Assembly (NCBI RefSeq): GCF_000010805.1
Contig: NC_012522.1
Location: forward strand, 6,200,001 to 6,264,000
Source of the DNA: Rhodococcus opacus B4
GTDB lineage: Bacteria; Actinomycetota; Actinomycetes; Mycobacteriales; Mycobacteriaceae
Length of the DNA stretch: 64,000 bases
Reading direction: 5' to 3'
Shown: one piece after another, positions 9,184 through 15,845 of the stretch
How positions within the stretch are numbered: the first letter of the stretch is position 1
Layout of the letters: each line of letters opens with the position of its first letter
The notes under the pieces: generated by a model
The model's input: the letters and a program-made list of their open reading frames with translations, nothing else
Told to the model about the DNA's origin: nothing
Databases searched by the model: none
Position numbers and translations under genes: made by a program

Positions 9184-10109
9184 CCGGCGAGCAGGCCGGA
9201 GACCAGCGCAATCCCCGGAATCGCGGCCAGAGTCGTGACGAATGCGGTGTCCCGCGCCATGACCGTTCCCACCCCGTACCGGCTGGCGTAGACGAAGACG
9301 TTCTGTGCCGTCGGCAGCGTCGCCACCACCACGATGGCGAACAGTTCGTGGCCGTCCAGCCCGAGCAGGTACCGCGCCATCAGGTAGGCCAGCACCGGTT
9401 GCACGACGATCTTGAGCACCGACGCCAGCGCCACGTCCCGCCGCGGACTGGTCCCCTTCTCCAGCACCCGAACCCCGTACAGCGAGATGCCGAACGCGAG
9501 CAGCGCACCCGGCACCGACGCGCCGCCGATGAGCCGGAACGGTTGCATCAGGGCCTCGGGTGGCGTCCAGCCGAGTAGTGCGATCAGTAGTCCGGCCGCG
9601 CCCGCCACGACGATCGGGTTCTTGAACGGGGCGGTGATCGTGTCGAGTCGCGACGCGCCGCGCCGGAGGGTGGTGACGTCGAGGATGGTGAGGGCGATGG
9701 GGGAGTACGCGATGATCTGGAACAGCAGCAGCGGCGCCACGAACGAGGCGTCCCCCAGGACGAAGACCGCGATGGGAATGCCGAGATTCGCGGAGTTCAC
9801 ATACGAGGACGACAGCGCGCCGATAGTCAGTTCCGGAAGGGGCCTGCGTAGCCACACCCTCGCGACGACCATGTACAGTGCGCCGACCGTCAATGCCGTG
9901 ACAGCCGCGACGGCCAGTGTGGGCGAGAAGATCACGGAGAGGTCGGACGATGCGAGCGAATCGAACAGCAGCGCCGGTGTGGCGACGAAGAACACCAGCC
10001 TGCCCAGGACGGACTCGCCCTCCGCTCCCAGTGTCCCGCGCCGGCCGAGAATGTAGCCGATCGCGATGATCACGAATATGACGGTGAATCCCGCAACCAC
10101 TCCCGACAC
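9180..10109 (-). CDS. AEC (auxin efflux carrier) family transporter
   Basis: A 309-residue protein with about ten membrane helices. The N-terminal VIIAIGYILGRRGTLG, the central SSYVNSANLGIPIAVFVLGD (Asn-rich crossing helix) and C-terminal VATLPTAQNVFVYASRYG are the hallmark segments of AEC/bile-acid-fold transporters, which export or import organic acids and amino acids. The substrate is unknown. I favour the GTG at 10109 (MSGVVAGFTV) because GAGGAGG lies just upstream and this matches the family N-terminus; a TTG at 10151 is also in frame. It forms an operon with the downstream lipoprotein. Confidence 0.85.
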   Translation of the reverse strand: MSGVVAGFTVIFVIIAIGYILGRRGTLGAEGESVLGRLVFFVATPALLFDSLASSDLSVIFSPTLAVAAVTALTVGALYMVVARVWLRRPLPELTIGALSSSYVNSANLGIPIAVFVLGDASFVAPLLLFQIIAYSPIALTILDVTTLRRGASRLDTITAPFKNPIVVAGAAGLLIALLGWTPPEALMQPFRLIGGASVPGALLAFGISLYGVRVLEKGTSPRRDVALASVLKIVVQPVLAYLMARYLLGLDGHELFAIVVVATLPTAQNVFVYASRYGVGTVMARDTAFVTTLAAIPGIALVSGLLAG

Positions 10110-10250
10110 GCTGCGGGGCACCTCCTCGACAGGGATGCCTCCTGTCGGCAAACCTTCCGAAGTCTAGTGCTCGGCATGCTGGTGGGTCACAATTGCCTCC
10201 GGTCGGGGAGATCGTCTGTATGCGCGTTCCGTCGCGCTCGAGGAGTCGCA

Positions 10251-11303
10251 ATGCTGCGTCGAACGACCGCCTTCTGCGCGCTGATCTGCGCCTGGACCCT
10301 CGCCTGGGGTGCCGCGCCCGTCGTGTCGGCGCTGGCCCCACCGTCGAGTGGCGACCCGGCGCTGATCGCGCTCGCCGGGCAGGTCCTCGGGCGCAGCTAC
10401 CGCGAGAACGCGAGCGTCGCGTACATCGACGCGTCCGGCACCCGGTTCGCGAACTTCGGGGCCACCGAGGACACCGACTTCGAGATCGGTTCCGTCACCA
10501 AGACGTTCACCGCCGAACTGTTCGTCGATGCCGTCGCGCGGGGTGAGGTGCGGGAGGACACGAAGGTCGGAGAGCTGCTGCCGCTGCAGGGCGCGCCCGT
10601 CGGCGACGTGACGCTGCTCGAGCTGGCGTCCCACACGTCCGGGCTGGCGCAGTTCCCGATGAGCACCGACACCCTGGTCGCCGTCGGGCACTGGGTGGTC
10701 GCGTCCAACCCGTTCACCTACGACCGGGACACCCTGCTGCAGCAACTGCGGTCGGCGCCGCTCACGACTCGCGGCAGCTACTCGTACTCGACCGTCGGCT
10801 TCGCGTTGCTCGGCCAGGCGCTGGCCGCGGCCGCGCACACCGACTACCCGTCGCTGCTCCGCGAGCGCATGCTCGTCCCGCTCGGACTGTCGCAGTCGTG
10901 GATGCCGCTCACCGGCGCCGACCTGCCCGCGGACGTCACCCGCGGATTCGACGTCCTGCACCGGTCGCAGGACCCGTGGCCGCTGGACGCCTACGCGCCG
11001 GCCGGTGGGCTGCGGTCCACGGCGAACGACATGTCGACGTACGTCCGGGCTCTGCTGGGCGGCACGGTCCCGGGCGGCACGGCCATGGACCCGCGGTGGG
11101 TCGGCGACAACTACCGGGCGCTGACGTGGTCGATCGTCCCGTTCGAGGGCCGGGACTACACGCTGCACGGCGGCGCGACGGGCGGTTTCCAGTGCACCGT
11201 CGTCCTCGACCGCGCGAACGACCGCGGGCTCGTCATCCTCACCGACACCATCGGCGGACTCGAGCAGCAGGGCCTGGAGATCCTCGCGCACACCCCCATG
11301 TGA
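10251..11303 (+). CDS. Serine hydrolase, beta-lactamase/penicillin-binding-protein fold (class C type)
   Basis: A 350-residue exported enzyme. The signal peptide is MLRRTTAFCALICAWTLAWG followed by APVVSALA. The active-site motifs are SVTK (SxxK, in IGSVTKTF at about residue 82), a YSYS motif in place of Tyr-x-Asn (about residue 180) and HGG near the C-terminus (HGGATGGF). This family includes D-alanyl-D-alanine peptidases, esterases and beta-lactamases, so peptidoglycan peptide or ester hydrolysis is possible. AGGAG lies 5 nt before the ATG. The stop codon TGA is bases 2-4 of a 40-bp palindrome. Confidence 0.88.
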   Translation: MLRRTTAFCALICAWTLAWGAAPVVSALAPPSSGDPALIALAGQVLGRSYRENASVAYIDASGTRFANFGATEDTDFEIGSVTKTFTAELFVDAVARGEVREDTKVGELLPLQGAPVGDVTLLELASHTSGLAQFPMSTDTLVAVGHWVVASNPFTYDRDTLLQQLRSAPLTTRGSYSYSTVGFALLGQALAAAAHTDYPSLLRERMLVPLGLSQSWMPLTGADLPADVTRGFDVLHRSQDPWPLDAYAPAGGLRSTANDMSTYVRALLGGTVPGGTAMDPRWVGDNYRALTWSIVPFEGRDYTLHGGATGGFQCTVVLDRANDRGLVILTDTIGGLEQQGLEILAHTPM

Positions 11304-11339
11304 GTGTTTTCGCGTCCCCCGGGACGCTTTGCCACTCAC
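11300..11339. repeat. 40-bp palindromic element, copy 2
   Basis: Starts GTGAGTG and ends CACTCAC, with inner arms GCGTCCC/GGGACGC. It overlaps the stop codon of the serine hydrolase (TGA at 11301-11303). Only 18 nt separate it from copy 3. Confidence 0.75.
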
Positions 11340-11357
11340 CTGCCCGGCGTCCCCCAG

Positions 11358-11397
11358 GTGAGTGACAAAGTGTCCGCGGGCACGCTTTGCCACTCAC
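11358..11397. repeat. 40-bp palindromic element, copy 3
   Basis: Starts GTGAGTGACAAAGTGTCC and ends with the near complement GGGCACGCTTTGCCACTCAC. The flanks CAG and CTG extend the symmetry slightly. The right half closely resembles the right half of copy 2, so the two may be a local duplication. It occupies the place where the leader of the downstream DUF305 gene would be expected. Confidence 0.75.
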
Positions 11398-11423
11398 CTG
11401 GGTACCCCCGCTGGGTATATCCG

Positions 11424-11753
11424 GTGCGGTTCGACGACGCCGATATCGCGTTCCTGAACGGGATGTACCCGCATCACGCGCAGGCACTGGAGAGGGCCGA
11501 CATGGACCACGGCAGCACGGACCACGGCGACGGCATGATGTCGGCCGATCGGGTGGGTGCCCTGACGGCACTGTCGGGCGCCGAATTCGACCGGCAATGG
11601 CTGACCATGATGATCGAGCACCACGAGGGCGCGATCGAGATGGCGAACACCGAACTCGCCGACGGCCAGAACCCGGACGCCAAGCAGATGGCCACCGGCA
11701 GCGTGACCGCCCAGCAGCGGGAGATCGCCGACATGCAGGCCCTGCTCGGCTGA
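11424..11753 (+). CDS. Shortened DUF305 family protein
   Basis: A 109-residue frame with both DUF305 His-His motifs: IAFLNGMYPHHAQALERA and WLTMMIEHHEGAIEMANTEL, separated by the usual GMMSADRVGALTALSGAEFDRQ segment. DUF305 proteins are normally exported, with a signal peptide or lipobox and about 40 residues between the first His pair and the Met-rich linker. Here there is no signal peptide and that segment is missing (ALERADMDHG runs straight into the linker). The GTG at 11424 lacks a clear ribosome binding site. Two palindromes lie directly upstream. It may be an evolving remnant; a metal or copper-related role is only family inference. Confidence 0.55.
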   Translation: MRFDDADIAFLNGMYPHHAQALERADMDHGSTDHGDGMMSADRVGALTALSGAEFDRQWLTMMIEHHEGAIEMANTELADGQNPDAKQMATGSVTAQQREIADMQALLG

Positions 11754-11763
11754 CCGGCACAGC

Positions 11764-11799
11764 AAAAGGCCGCGTAACCCGAGGATTACGCGGCCTTTT
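11764..11799. terminator. Bidirectional rho-independent terminator
   Basis: Perfect 14-bp stem AAAAGGCCGCGTAA ... TTACGCGGCCTTTT with an 8-nt loop. A run of T follows on one strand and a run of A precedes, so it can end both the DUF305 gene and the convergent ribosomal protein operon. Confidence 0.9.
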
Positions 11800-11814
11800 C
11801 GGTGCCTGTTCGCG

Positions 11815-12069
11815 TTACCGGCTCGTGAAGGGCAGCAGGGCCATCTCGCGAGCGTTCTTGACGGCGACGGCAACCTGACGCTGCTGCTGCGGAGTCAGGC
11901 CCGTGACGCGGCGGCTGCGGATCTTGCCGCGGTCCGAGATGAACGTGCGGAGGAGGTTGATGTCCTTGTAATCGACGTACTCGATCTTGGCCGCGAACAA
12001 CGGGTTCTTCTTGGGCTTGCGGCCCTCGACGGGACGCGGCTTCTTCGACGGTGCTCTCTTGACTGCCAT
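11815..12069 (-). CDS. rpsR: 30S ribosomal protein S18, zinc-free paralog
   Basis: An 84-residue small-subunit protein recognised by YKDINLLRTFISDRGKI and RRVTGLTPQQQRQVAVAVKNAREMALLPF. It lacks the N-terminal cysteines of zinc-binding S18, so it is the C-minus form made when zinc is scarce. It is the last gene of the operon rpmB-rpmG-rpsN-rpsR, 9 nt after rpsN. A strong terminator follows. Confidence 0.95.
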   Translation of the reverse strand: MAVKRAPSKKPRPVEGRKPKKNPLFAAKIEYVDYKDINLLRTFISDRGKIRSRRVTGLTPQQQRQVAVAVKNAREMALLPFTSR

Positions 12070-12078
12070 CTTCTTCCT

Positions 12079-12384
12079 TTACCAGCTCGACTTGTGGACG
12101 CCTGGCAGCTCCCCGCGGTGCGCCATCTCGCGAACACGCACGCGAGAGAGCCCGAACTTCCTCAGGTGGCCGCGCGGACGTCCATCCGCAGCGTCTCGAT
12201 TGCGCAATCGTACCGGACTCGCGTCGCGGGGCAGACGCTGCAGTGCCGCGCGGGCCTCCGCGCGCTCGTCTTCGCTGCTCGACGGTCGGCGGATGGTCTC
12301 CTTCAGCTCCGCGCGGCGCTCGGCCCAGCGCGCCACGACGATCTTGCGCTGCTCGTTCTTCGCGATCTTCGACTTCTTTGCCAT
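12079..12384 (-). CDS. rpsN: 30S ribosomal protein S14, zinc-free paralog
   Basis: A 101-residue S14 of the long C-minus type: MAKKSKIAKNEQRKIVVARW at the N-terminus and the LRKFGLSRVRVREMAHRGELPGV ending. The CxxC pairs found in short zinc-binding S14 are absent. In the 30S head it would replace the zinc form during zinc starvation. It sits third in the operon, 12 nt after rpmG. Confidence 0.95.
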   Translation of the reverse strand: MAKKSKIAKNEQRKIVVARWAERRAELKETIRRPSSSEDERAEARAALQRLPRDASPVRLRNRDAADGRPRGHLRKFGLSRVRVREMAHRGELPGVHKSSW

Positions 12385-12396
12385 CTGCGGTGTCTT

Positions 12397-12564
12397 CTAC
12401 TTCTCTTCTCGGAAATCGACGTGCTTCCGCGCGACCGGGTCGTACTTCTTCATCACCAGGCGGTCGGGGTCGTTGCGGCGGTTCTTGCGGGTCACATACG
12501 TGTATCCGGTGCCCGCCGTCGACTTCAGTTTCACGATCGGGCGGATTTCGTTGCGGCCGGCCAT
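12397..12564 (-). CDS. rpmG: 50S ribosomal protein L33, zinc-free paralog
   Basis: A 55-residue protein, MAGRNEIRPIVKLKSTAGTG followed by YTYVTRKNRRNDPDRLVMKKYDP, without any cysteine and hence the zinc-independent L33. Its ATG (12564) shares one base with the stop codon of rpmB (TGATG), so the two are translationally coupled. Confidence 0.95.
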   Translation of the reverse strand: MAGRNEIRPIVKLKSTAGTGYTYVTRKNRRNDPDRLVMKKYDPVARKHVDFREEK

Positions 12565-12800
12565 CAGACCTTCTCCCCGCGGGCGCGGATCCGGGCGACG
12601 ACGGCTTCGATGCCGTCCCGGTCGACGGTCTTGATGCCCTTCGCGGAGAGCGTGAGGGTGATCCGCCTGCCTTCGCTGGGCAGGAGATACGTCTTCTTCT
12701 GGATGTTCGGGTCCCAGCGCCGGTTGGTGCGCTTGTGGGAGTGCGACACGGACTTGCCGAATCCTGGCTTGCGTCCGGTCACCTGGCAGTGCGCCGACAT
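12564..12800 (-). CDS. rpmB: 50S ribosomal protein L28, zinc-free paralog
   Basis: A 78-residue L28: MSAHCQVTGRKPGFGKSVSH, then SHKRTNRRWDPNIQKK and the IKTVDRDGIE region. Only one Cys (residue 5) remains, so the CxxC zinc site is lost. It is the first gene of the four-gene zinc-starvation ribosomal operon. A Zur-like site lies 45-60 nt upstream of the start. Confidence 0.95.
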   Translation of the reverse strand: MSAHCQVTGRKPGFGKSVSHSHKRTNRRWDPNIQKKTYLLPSEGRRITLTLSAKGIKTVDRDGIEAVVARIRARGEKV

Positions 12801-12844
12801 GGGCGTTCCTCTCTGCCCTCCGCGACTACTGCGCGAGAGGGTGA

Positions 12845-12860
12845 TGACAATCATTTTCGA
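12845..12860. promoter_or_regulatory. Zur-like binding site for the rpmB operon
   Basis: TGACAATCATTTTCGA, close to the actinobacterial Zur box pattern (TGAAAATnATTTTCA-like). It is placed in the promoter region of the C-minus ribosomal operon. With zinc present Zur would repress the operon. Confidence 0.7.
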
Positions 12861-12898
12861 CAACGGCGAGATTCCAATGTAGCGTTCTGTCCACGTAA

Positions 12899-12914
12899 TG
12901 ACAATCGTTATCGA
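12899..12914. promoter_or_regulatory. Zur-like binding site for mrf-rpmE
   Basis: TGACAATCGTTATCGA, identical to the site at 12845-12860 at 14 of 16 positions and centred 54 nt from it. It is immediately upstream of the mrf start chosen here. Two sites fit separate control of the two divergent transcripts. Confidence 0.7.
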
Positions 12915-12924
12915 AAGGGTGCTC

Positions 12925-14163
12925 GTGAACGAGATACTCGACGGCCGGACGCCGCTGATCCTGGTTTCCGGCTGGAGCGGCCCCGCCGAGGAAGCGGCGC
13001 GCTCGCTCCTCCGCGAAGGCACCGTCGTCGTGCATCACGACCTCGACCTCGTGCACGAAGGCGTCGTGCGCCGCACCGTCACCACGCTGGAGTCGGGGGC
13101 GCCGCGTGAGCGCCTCCGCATCCTCGAACTGGCACACGGCTGCATCTCCTGCACGCTGCGCGAGGACCTCCTCCCGCTGATCCGCCGCCTGCACACCCGC
13201 AGTTCGGTGCAGCGCATCGTGCTGCACCTCGACCGCGGGCTCGAACCCGAGGCCGTGTGCTGGGCGGTCGAGCACGTGTCGGTGTCCGGTGTGGTGGGGC
13301 AGATCGACGGTCCGGCGTCGCGGGACGTGCGTGTCGACGGCGTCGTCACCTGCCTCGACGCGGGGTCGTGGCTCGCCGACGCCACCGGCGACGACGCGCT
13401 GGACGACGACCGGACCGTGGCGCAGGTGGCGGTCGGGCAGGTGGACTTCGCCGACGCCCTCGTCGTGTCGGGCAGCGCCGGCGACGGGTGGCAGCAGGCC
13501 CGGCTCCACGCCGTCCTGGCCCGGCTCGCACCGGGCGCACCGATCAGCTGGGGTGGGGGCACCCCCGACGTCGAGCGACTGCTCCTCGACATCCCGGCCG
13601 GCGCACGGCGTGGTGAGCCGTCCCATGCCCACTCACCGCTGCTGCGTGGACAGCCGCCGCTGTCCCACGACTGCGGCGTCATGCTCGTCGAGTTCACCGC
13701 CACCCGGCCGTTCCATCCGGAACGACTGCACGAGGCCGTCGACGTGCTCCTCGACGGCGTCGTCACCTCGCGCGGACGGGTGTGGGTCGCGACGCAGCCG
13801 GACGAGGCGCTGTGGCTCGAGTCGGCCGGTGGGGGACTGCGGGTGGCAAGCGCCGACCGCTGGCTGGCCGCCATGACCCCGGAGGAACAGGAACAGGCCG
13901 GGGTCGCGCGTCGCGCGATGGCAGCGCTGTGCTGGGACGAACGCTTCGGCGACCGGCACACCTCGATGGTGGTGCTGGTGCACGCCGCGGACCCCACCGA
14001 GATCGACCGCACGCTGCAGTGGGCGCTCGTCACCGACGACGAACTTGCGGACGAAGCCGCATGGCAGTCGTGGCCCGACCCGTTCGGACAGTTCCACGAA
14101 GACCCCTGCGAGAGCAGCGAATCACCCTACGCAGAACCCGAATCGAGAGAGGGACACGAATGA
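12925..14163 (+). CDS. mrf: Mrf-like mycobacterial protein Y recruitment factor (CobW-related, no P-loop)
   Basis: A 412-residue protein related to the CobW/COG0523 family and, from memory, to M. tuberculosis Rv0106. Matching stretches include HGCISCTLREDLLPLIRRL, RTVAQVAVGQVDFADALVV, WLESAGGGLRVASADRWLAAM and FGDRHTSMVVLVHAADPTEI. In mycobacteria the equivalent protein (Mrf) brings the hibernation factor to zinc-depleted, C-minus ribosomes. The position where CobW GTPases have GxxGxGKT reads VSGWSGPAEEAARSL, so the Walker A lysine is missing and GTP hydrolysis is unlikely. The GTG at 12925 has GAAAGG upstream and leaves the Zur site outside the gene; an ATG at 12898 is also in frame. Confidence 0.85.
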   Translation: MNEILDGRTPLILVSGWSGPAEEAARSLLREGTVVVHHDLDLVHEGVVRRTVTTLESGAPRERLRILELAHGCISCTLREDLLPLIRRLHTRSSVQRIVLHLDRGLEPEAVCWAVEHVSVSGVVGQIDGPASRDVRVDGVVTCLDAGSWLADATGDDALDDDRTVAQVAVGQVDFADALVVSGSAGDGWQQARLHAVLARLAPGAPISWGGGTPDVERLLLDIPAGARRGEPSHAHSPLLRGQPPLSHDCGVMLVEFTATRPFHPERLHEAVDVLLDGVVTSRGRVWVATQPDEALWLESAGGGLRVASADRWLAAMTPEEQEQAGVARRAMAALCWDERFGDRHTSMVVLVHAADPTEIDRTLQWALVTDDELADEAAWQSWPDPFGQFHEDPCESSESPYAEPESREGHE

Positions 14164-14414
14164 AACCAGGAATCCATCCCGACTACCACCCCGTGGTGTT
14201 CCAGGACGCGAGCACCGGAACCACGTTCCTCACACGGTCGACGCTCACCAGCGACCGCACTGCCGTGTGGGAGGACGGCAACACCTATCCGCTGGTGGTC
14301 GTGGACGTGACCAGCGAGTCGCACCCGTTCTGGACCGGCGCGCAGCGCGTGATGGACACCGCGGGCCGCGTCGAGAAGTTCGAACGCCGCTATGGAGTGC
14401 GCAAGCGCCCGTGA
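14160..14414 (+). CDS. rpmE: 50S ribosomal protein L31 type B, zinc-free
   Basis: An 84-residue type B L31: MKPGIHPDYHPVVFQDASTG, then SHPFWTGAQRVMDTAGRVEKF. The CxxC pair of zinc-binding L31 is missing. Its ATG overlaps the mrf stop (ATGA), so it is cotranscribed and coupled. The stop codon TGA is bases 2-4 of the 40-bp palindrome that follows. Confidence 0.95.
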   Translation: MKPGIHPDYHPVVFQDASTGTTFLTRSTLTSDRTAVWEDGNTYPLVVVDVTSESHPFWTGAQRVMDTAGRVEKFERRYGVRKRP

Positions 14415-14450
14415 GTACTTGTTAACCGCCGGCGGTTAACAAGTACTCAC
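14411..14450. repeat. 40-bp palindromic element, copy 4 (perfect)
   Basis: A perfect palindrome: left arm GTGAGTACTTGTTAACCGCC and its exact complement, no loop. It supplies the L31 stop codon and probably acts as a terminator hairpin ahead of the next gene, 33 nt downstream. Confidence 0.85.
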
Positions 14451-14482
14451 AGGCCGGAGGCATCGCGTGCGAACCTTGGCGG

Positions 14483-15091
14483 GTGCTGCTGTACATCCTG
14501 GAACTGGTGGGCATCGCGGTGTTCGCGGCGTCGGGCGCCCTGGTGGGGGTGACGAAGCGCCTGGACATCTTCGGTGTGTGCGTGGTCGGTGTGTTCACCG
14601 CTCTCGGTGGCGGCATCGTTCGCGACGTCCTGCTGGGCATCCATCCGCCGACGTCCTTGGGTAGCTGGCCGAACCTCGGCACGTCGTTCGGCATGTCGTT
14701 GCTGGTGTTCTTCCTGCATTCGACTGTCGGGCGGCTCCGCCGGGAGATTTTGGTGCTGGACGCCCTGGGGATGGGCCTGTTCGCGAGCACGGGCGCGGTG
14801 ATCGCGCTCGACCACGGGGCGAGTCCGCTGGCGTCGTGCCTCATCGGCGGTACGGCGGCGATCGGCGGCGGCATCCTGCGTGACGTGCTGGTGAACGAGG
14901 TCCCGTTGCTGTTGCAGCGGGACTTCTACGCGGTGCCGGCGTTGCTCGGCTCGGCGCTGGTCGTCGCGGTGAGCGAGTGGGGTTCGGGTACCGATGTGGC
15001 GCTGGTGGTGGGGACGGTGTTCGCGTCCGCGCTGCGGCTGGTGGCGTTGTGGCGGAACTGGGGGCTGCCGGGTCCGCGCGTCCTCGAGTGA
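14483..15091 (+). CDS. TRIC-type (UPF0126/YadS-like) membrane protein
   Basis: A 202-residue protein of about seven membrane helices, made of two similar halves. The half-repeats are ALGGGIVRDVLLGIHPP (about 52-68) and AAIGGGILRDVLVNEVP (about 129-145), the glycine-rich GGGxxRDxL motif of the trimeric intracellular cation channel family. It probably forms a cation channel in the inner membrane; the ion and role are unknown. The GTG start at 14483 follows the 40-bp palindrome, so transcription likely begins in the short gap. Confidence 0.85.
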   Translation: MLLYILELVGIAVFAASGALVGVTKRLDIFGVCVVGVFTALGGGIVRDVLLGIHPPTSLGSWPNLGTSFGMSLLVFFLHSTVGRLRREILVLDALGMGLFASTGAVIALDHGASPLASCLIGGTAAIGGGILRDVLVNEVPLLLQRDFYAVPALLGSALVVAVSEWGSGTDVALVVGTVFASALRLVALWRNWGLPGPRVLE

Positions 15092-15118
15092 CCGGCGACA
15101 ACCCGTGTCGAGGTCCCT

Positions 15119-15135
15119 TCTCAGACATATCTCAG
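15119..15135 (+). promoter_or_regulatory. MprA box upstream of mprA
   Basis: Direct repeat TCTCAG, 5 nt, TCTCAG, with an 11-bp period. The same arrangement occurs upstream of pepD at 17361-17377. From established work MprA binds two loosely conserved 8-bp direct repeats; this placement implies autoregulation. Confidence 0.75.
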
Positions 15136-15158
15136 TTGATCGGGCCAAACTGTCGGGT

Positions 15159-15845
15159 ATGCGCATTTTGGTGGTCGACGACGATCGCGCCGTGAGGGAG
15201 TCCCTACGGCGGTCTCTCAGCTTCAACGGGTACTCGGTGGAACTGGCCGTCGACGGTATCGATGCTCTCGAGAAGGTCGCGAACGCGCGCCCCGACGCGC
15301 TCGTGCTCGATGTGATGATGCCGCGCCTGGACGGTCTCGAGGTGTGCCGCCGGTTGCGGAGCACCGGCGACGACCTGCCGATTCTCGTCCTGACGGCGCG
15401 CGACTCCGTGTCGGAGCGGGTGTCGGGCCTGGACGCCGGAGCCGACGACTACCTGCCGAAGCCGTTCGCCCTCGAGGAGTTGCTGGCCAGGTTACGTGCG
15501 CTGCTGCGCCGCGCGGCTCCGGAGCCGGGCATCGATTCGGAGAAGATGACGTTCGAGGACCTCACGCTCGACCCGGTCACCCGTGAGGTGACGCGCGGCG
15601 AGCGGTCCATCAGCCTCACCCGCACCGAGTTCTCGCTCCTCGAGATGCTGATGGCCAATCCTCGCCGGGTGCTCACCCGCGGGCGCATTCTCGAGGAGGT
15701 GTGGGGTTACGACTTCCCGACGTCCGGCAACGCGCTCGAGGTCTACGTCGGGTATCTGCGTCGCAAGACGGAGGCGGACGGAGAGACCCGCCTGCTGCAC
15801 ACCGTGCGCGGGGTCGGCTACGTGCTGCGGGAGACTCCTCCGTGA
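15159..15845 (+). CDS. mprA: Response regulator MprA
   Basis: A 228-residue OmpR-family regulator. The receiver domain (1-115) has the acidic pocket DDD (7-9), the phosphorylated Asp in LVLDVMMPRLDG, and a KPF at about 101-103. The winged-helix DNA-binding domain follows (MTFEDLTLDPVTREVTRG ... LEVYVGYLRRKTEADG). It regulates envelope-stress genes with MprB; the pepD and mprA promoters here both carry the box. The stop overlaps the mprB start (TGATG). Confidence 0.95.
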   Translation: MRILVVDDDRAVRESLRRSLSFNGYSVELAVDGIDALEKVANARPDALVLDVMMPRLDGLEVCRRLRSTGDDLPILVLTARDSVSERVSGLDAGADDYLPKPFALEELLARLRALLRRAAPEPGIDSEKMTFEDLTLDPVTREVTRGERSISLTRTEFSLLEMLMANPRRVLTRGRILEEVWGYDFPTSGNALEVYVGYLRRKTEADGETRLLHTVRGVGYVLRETPP

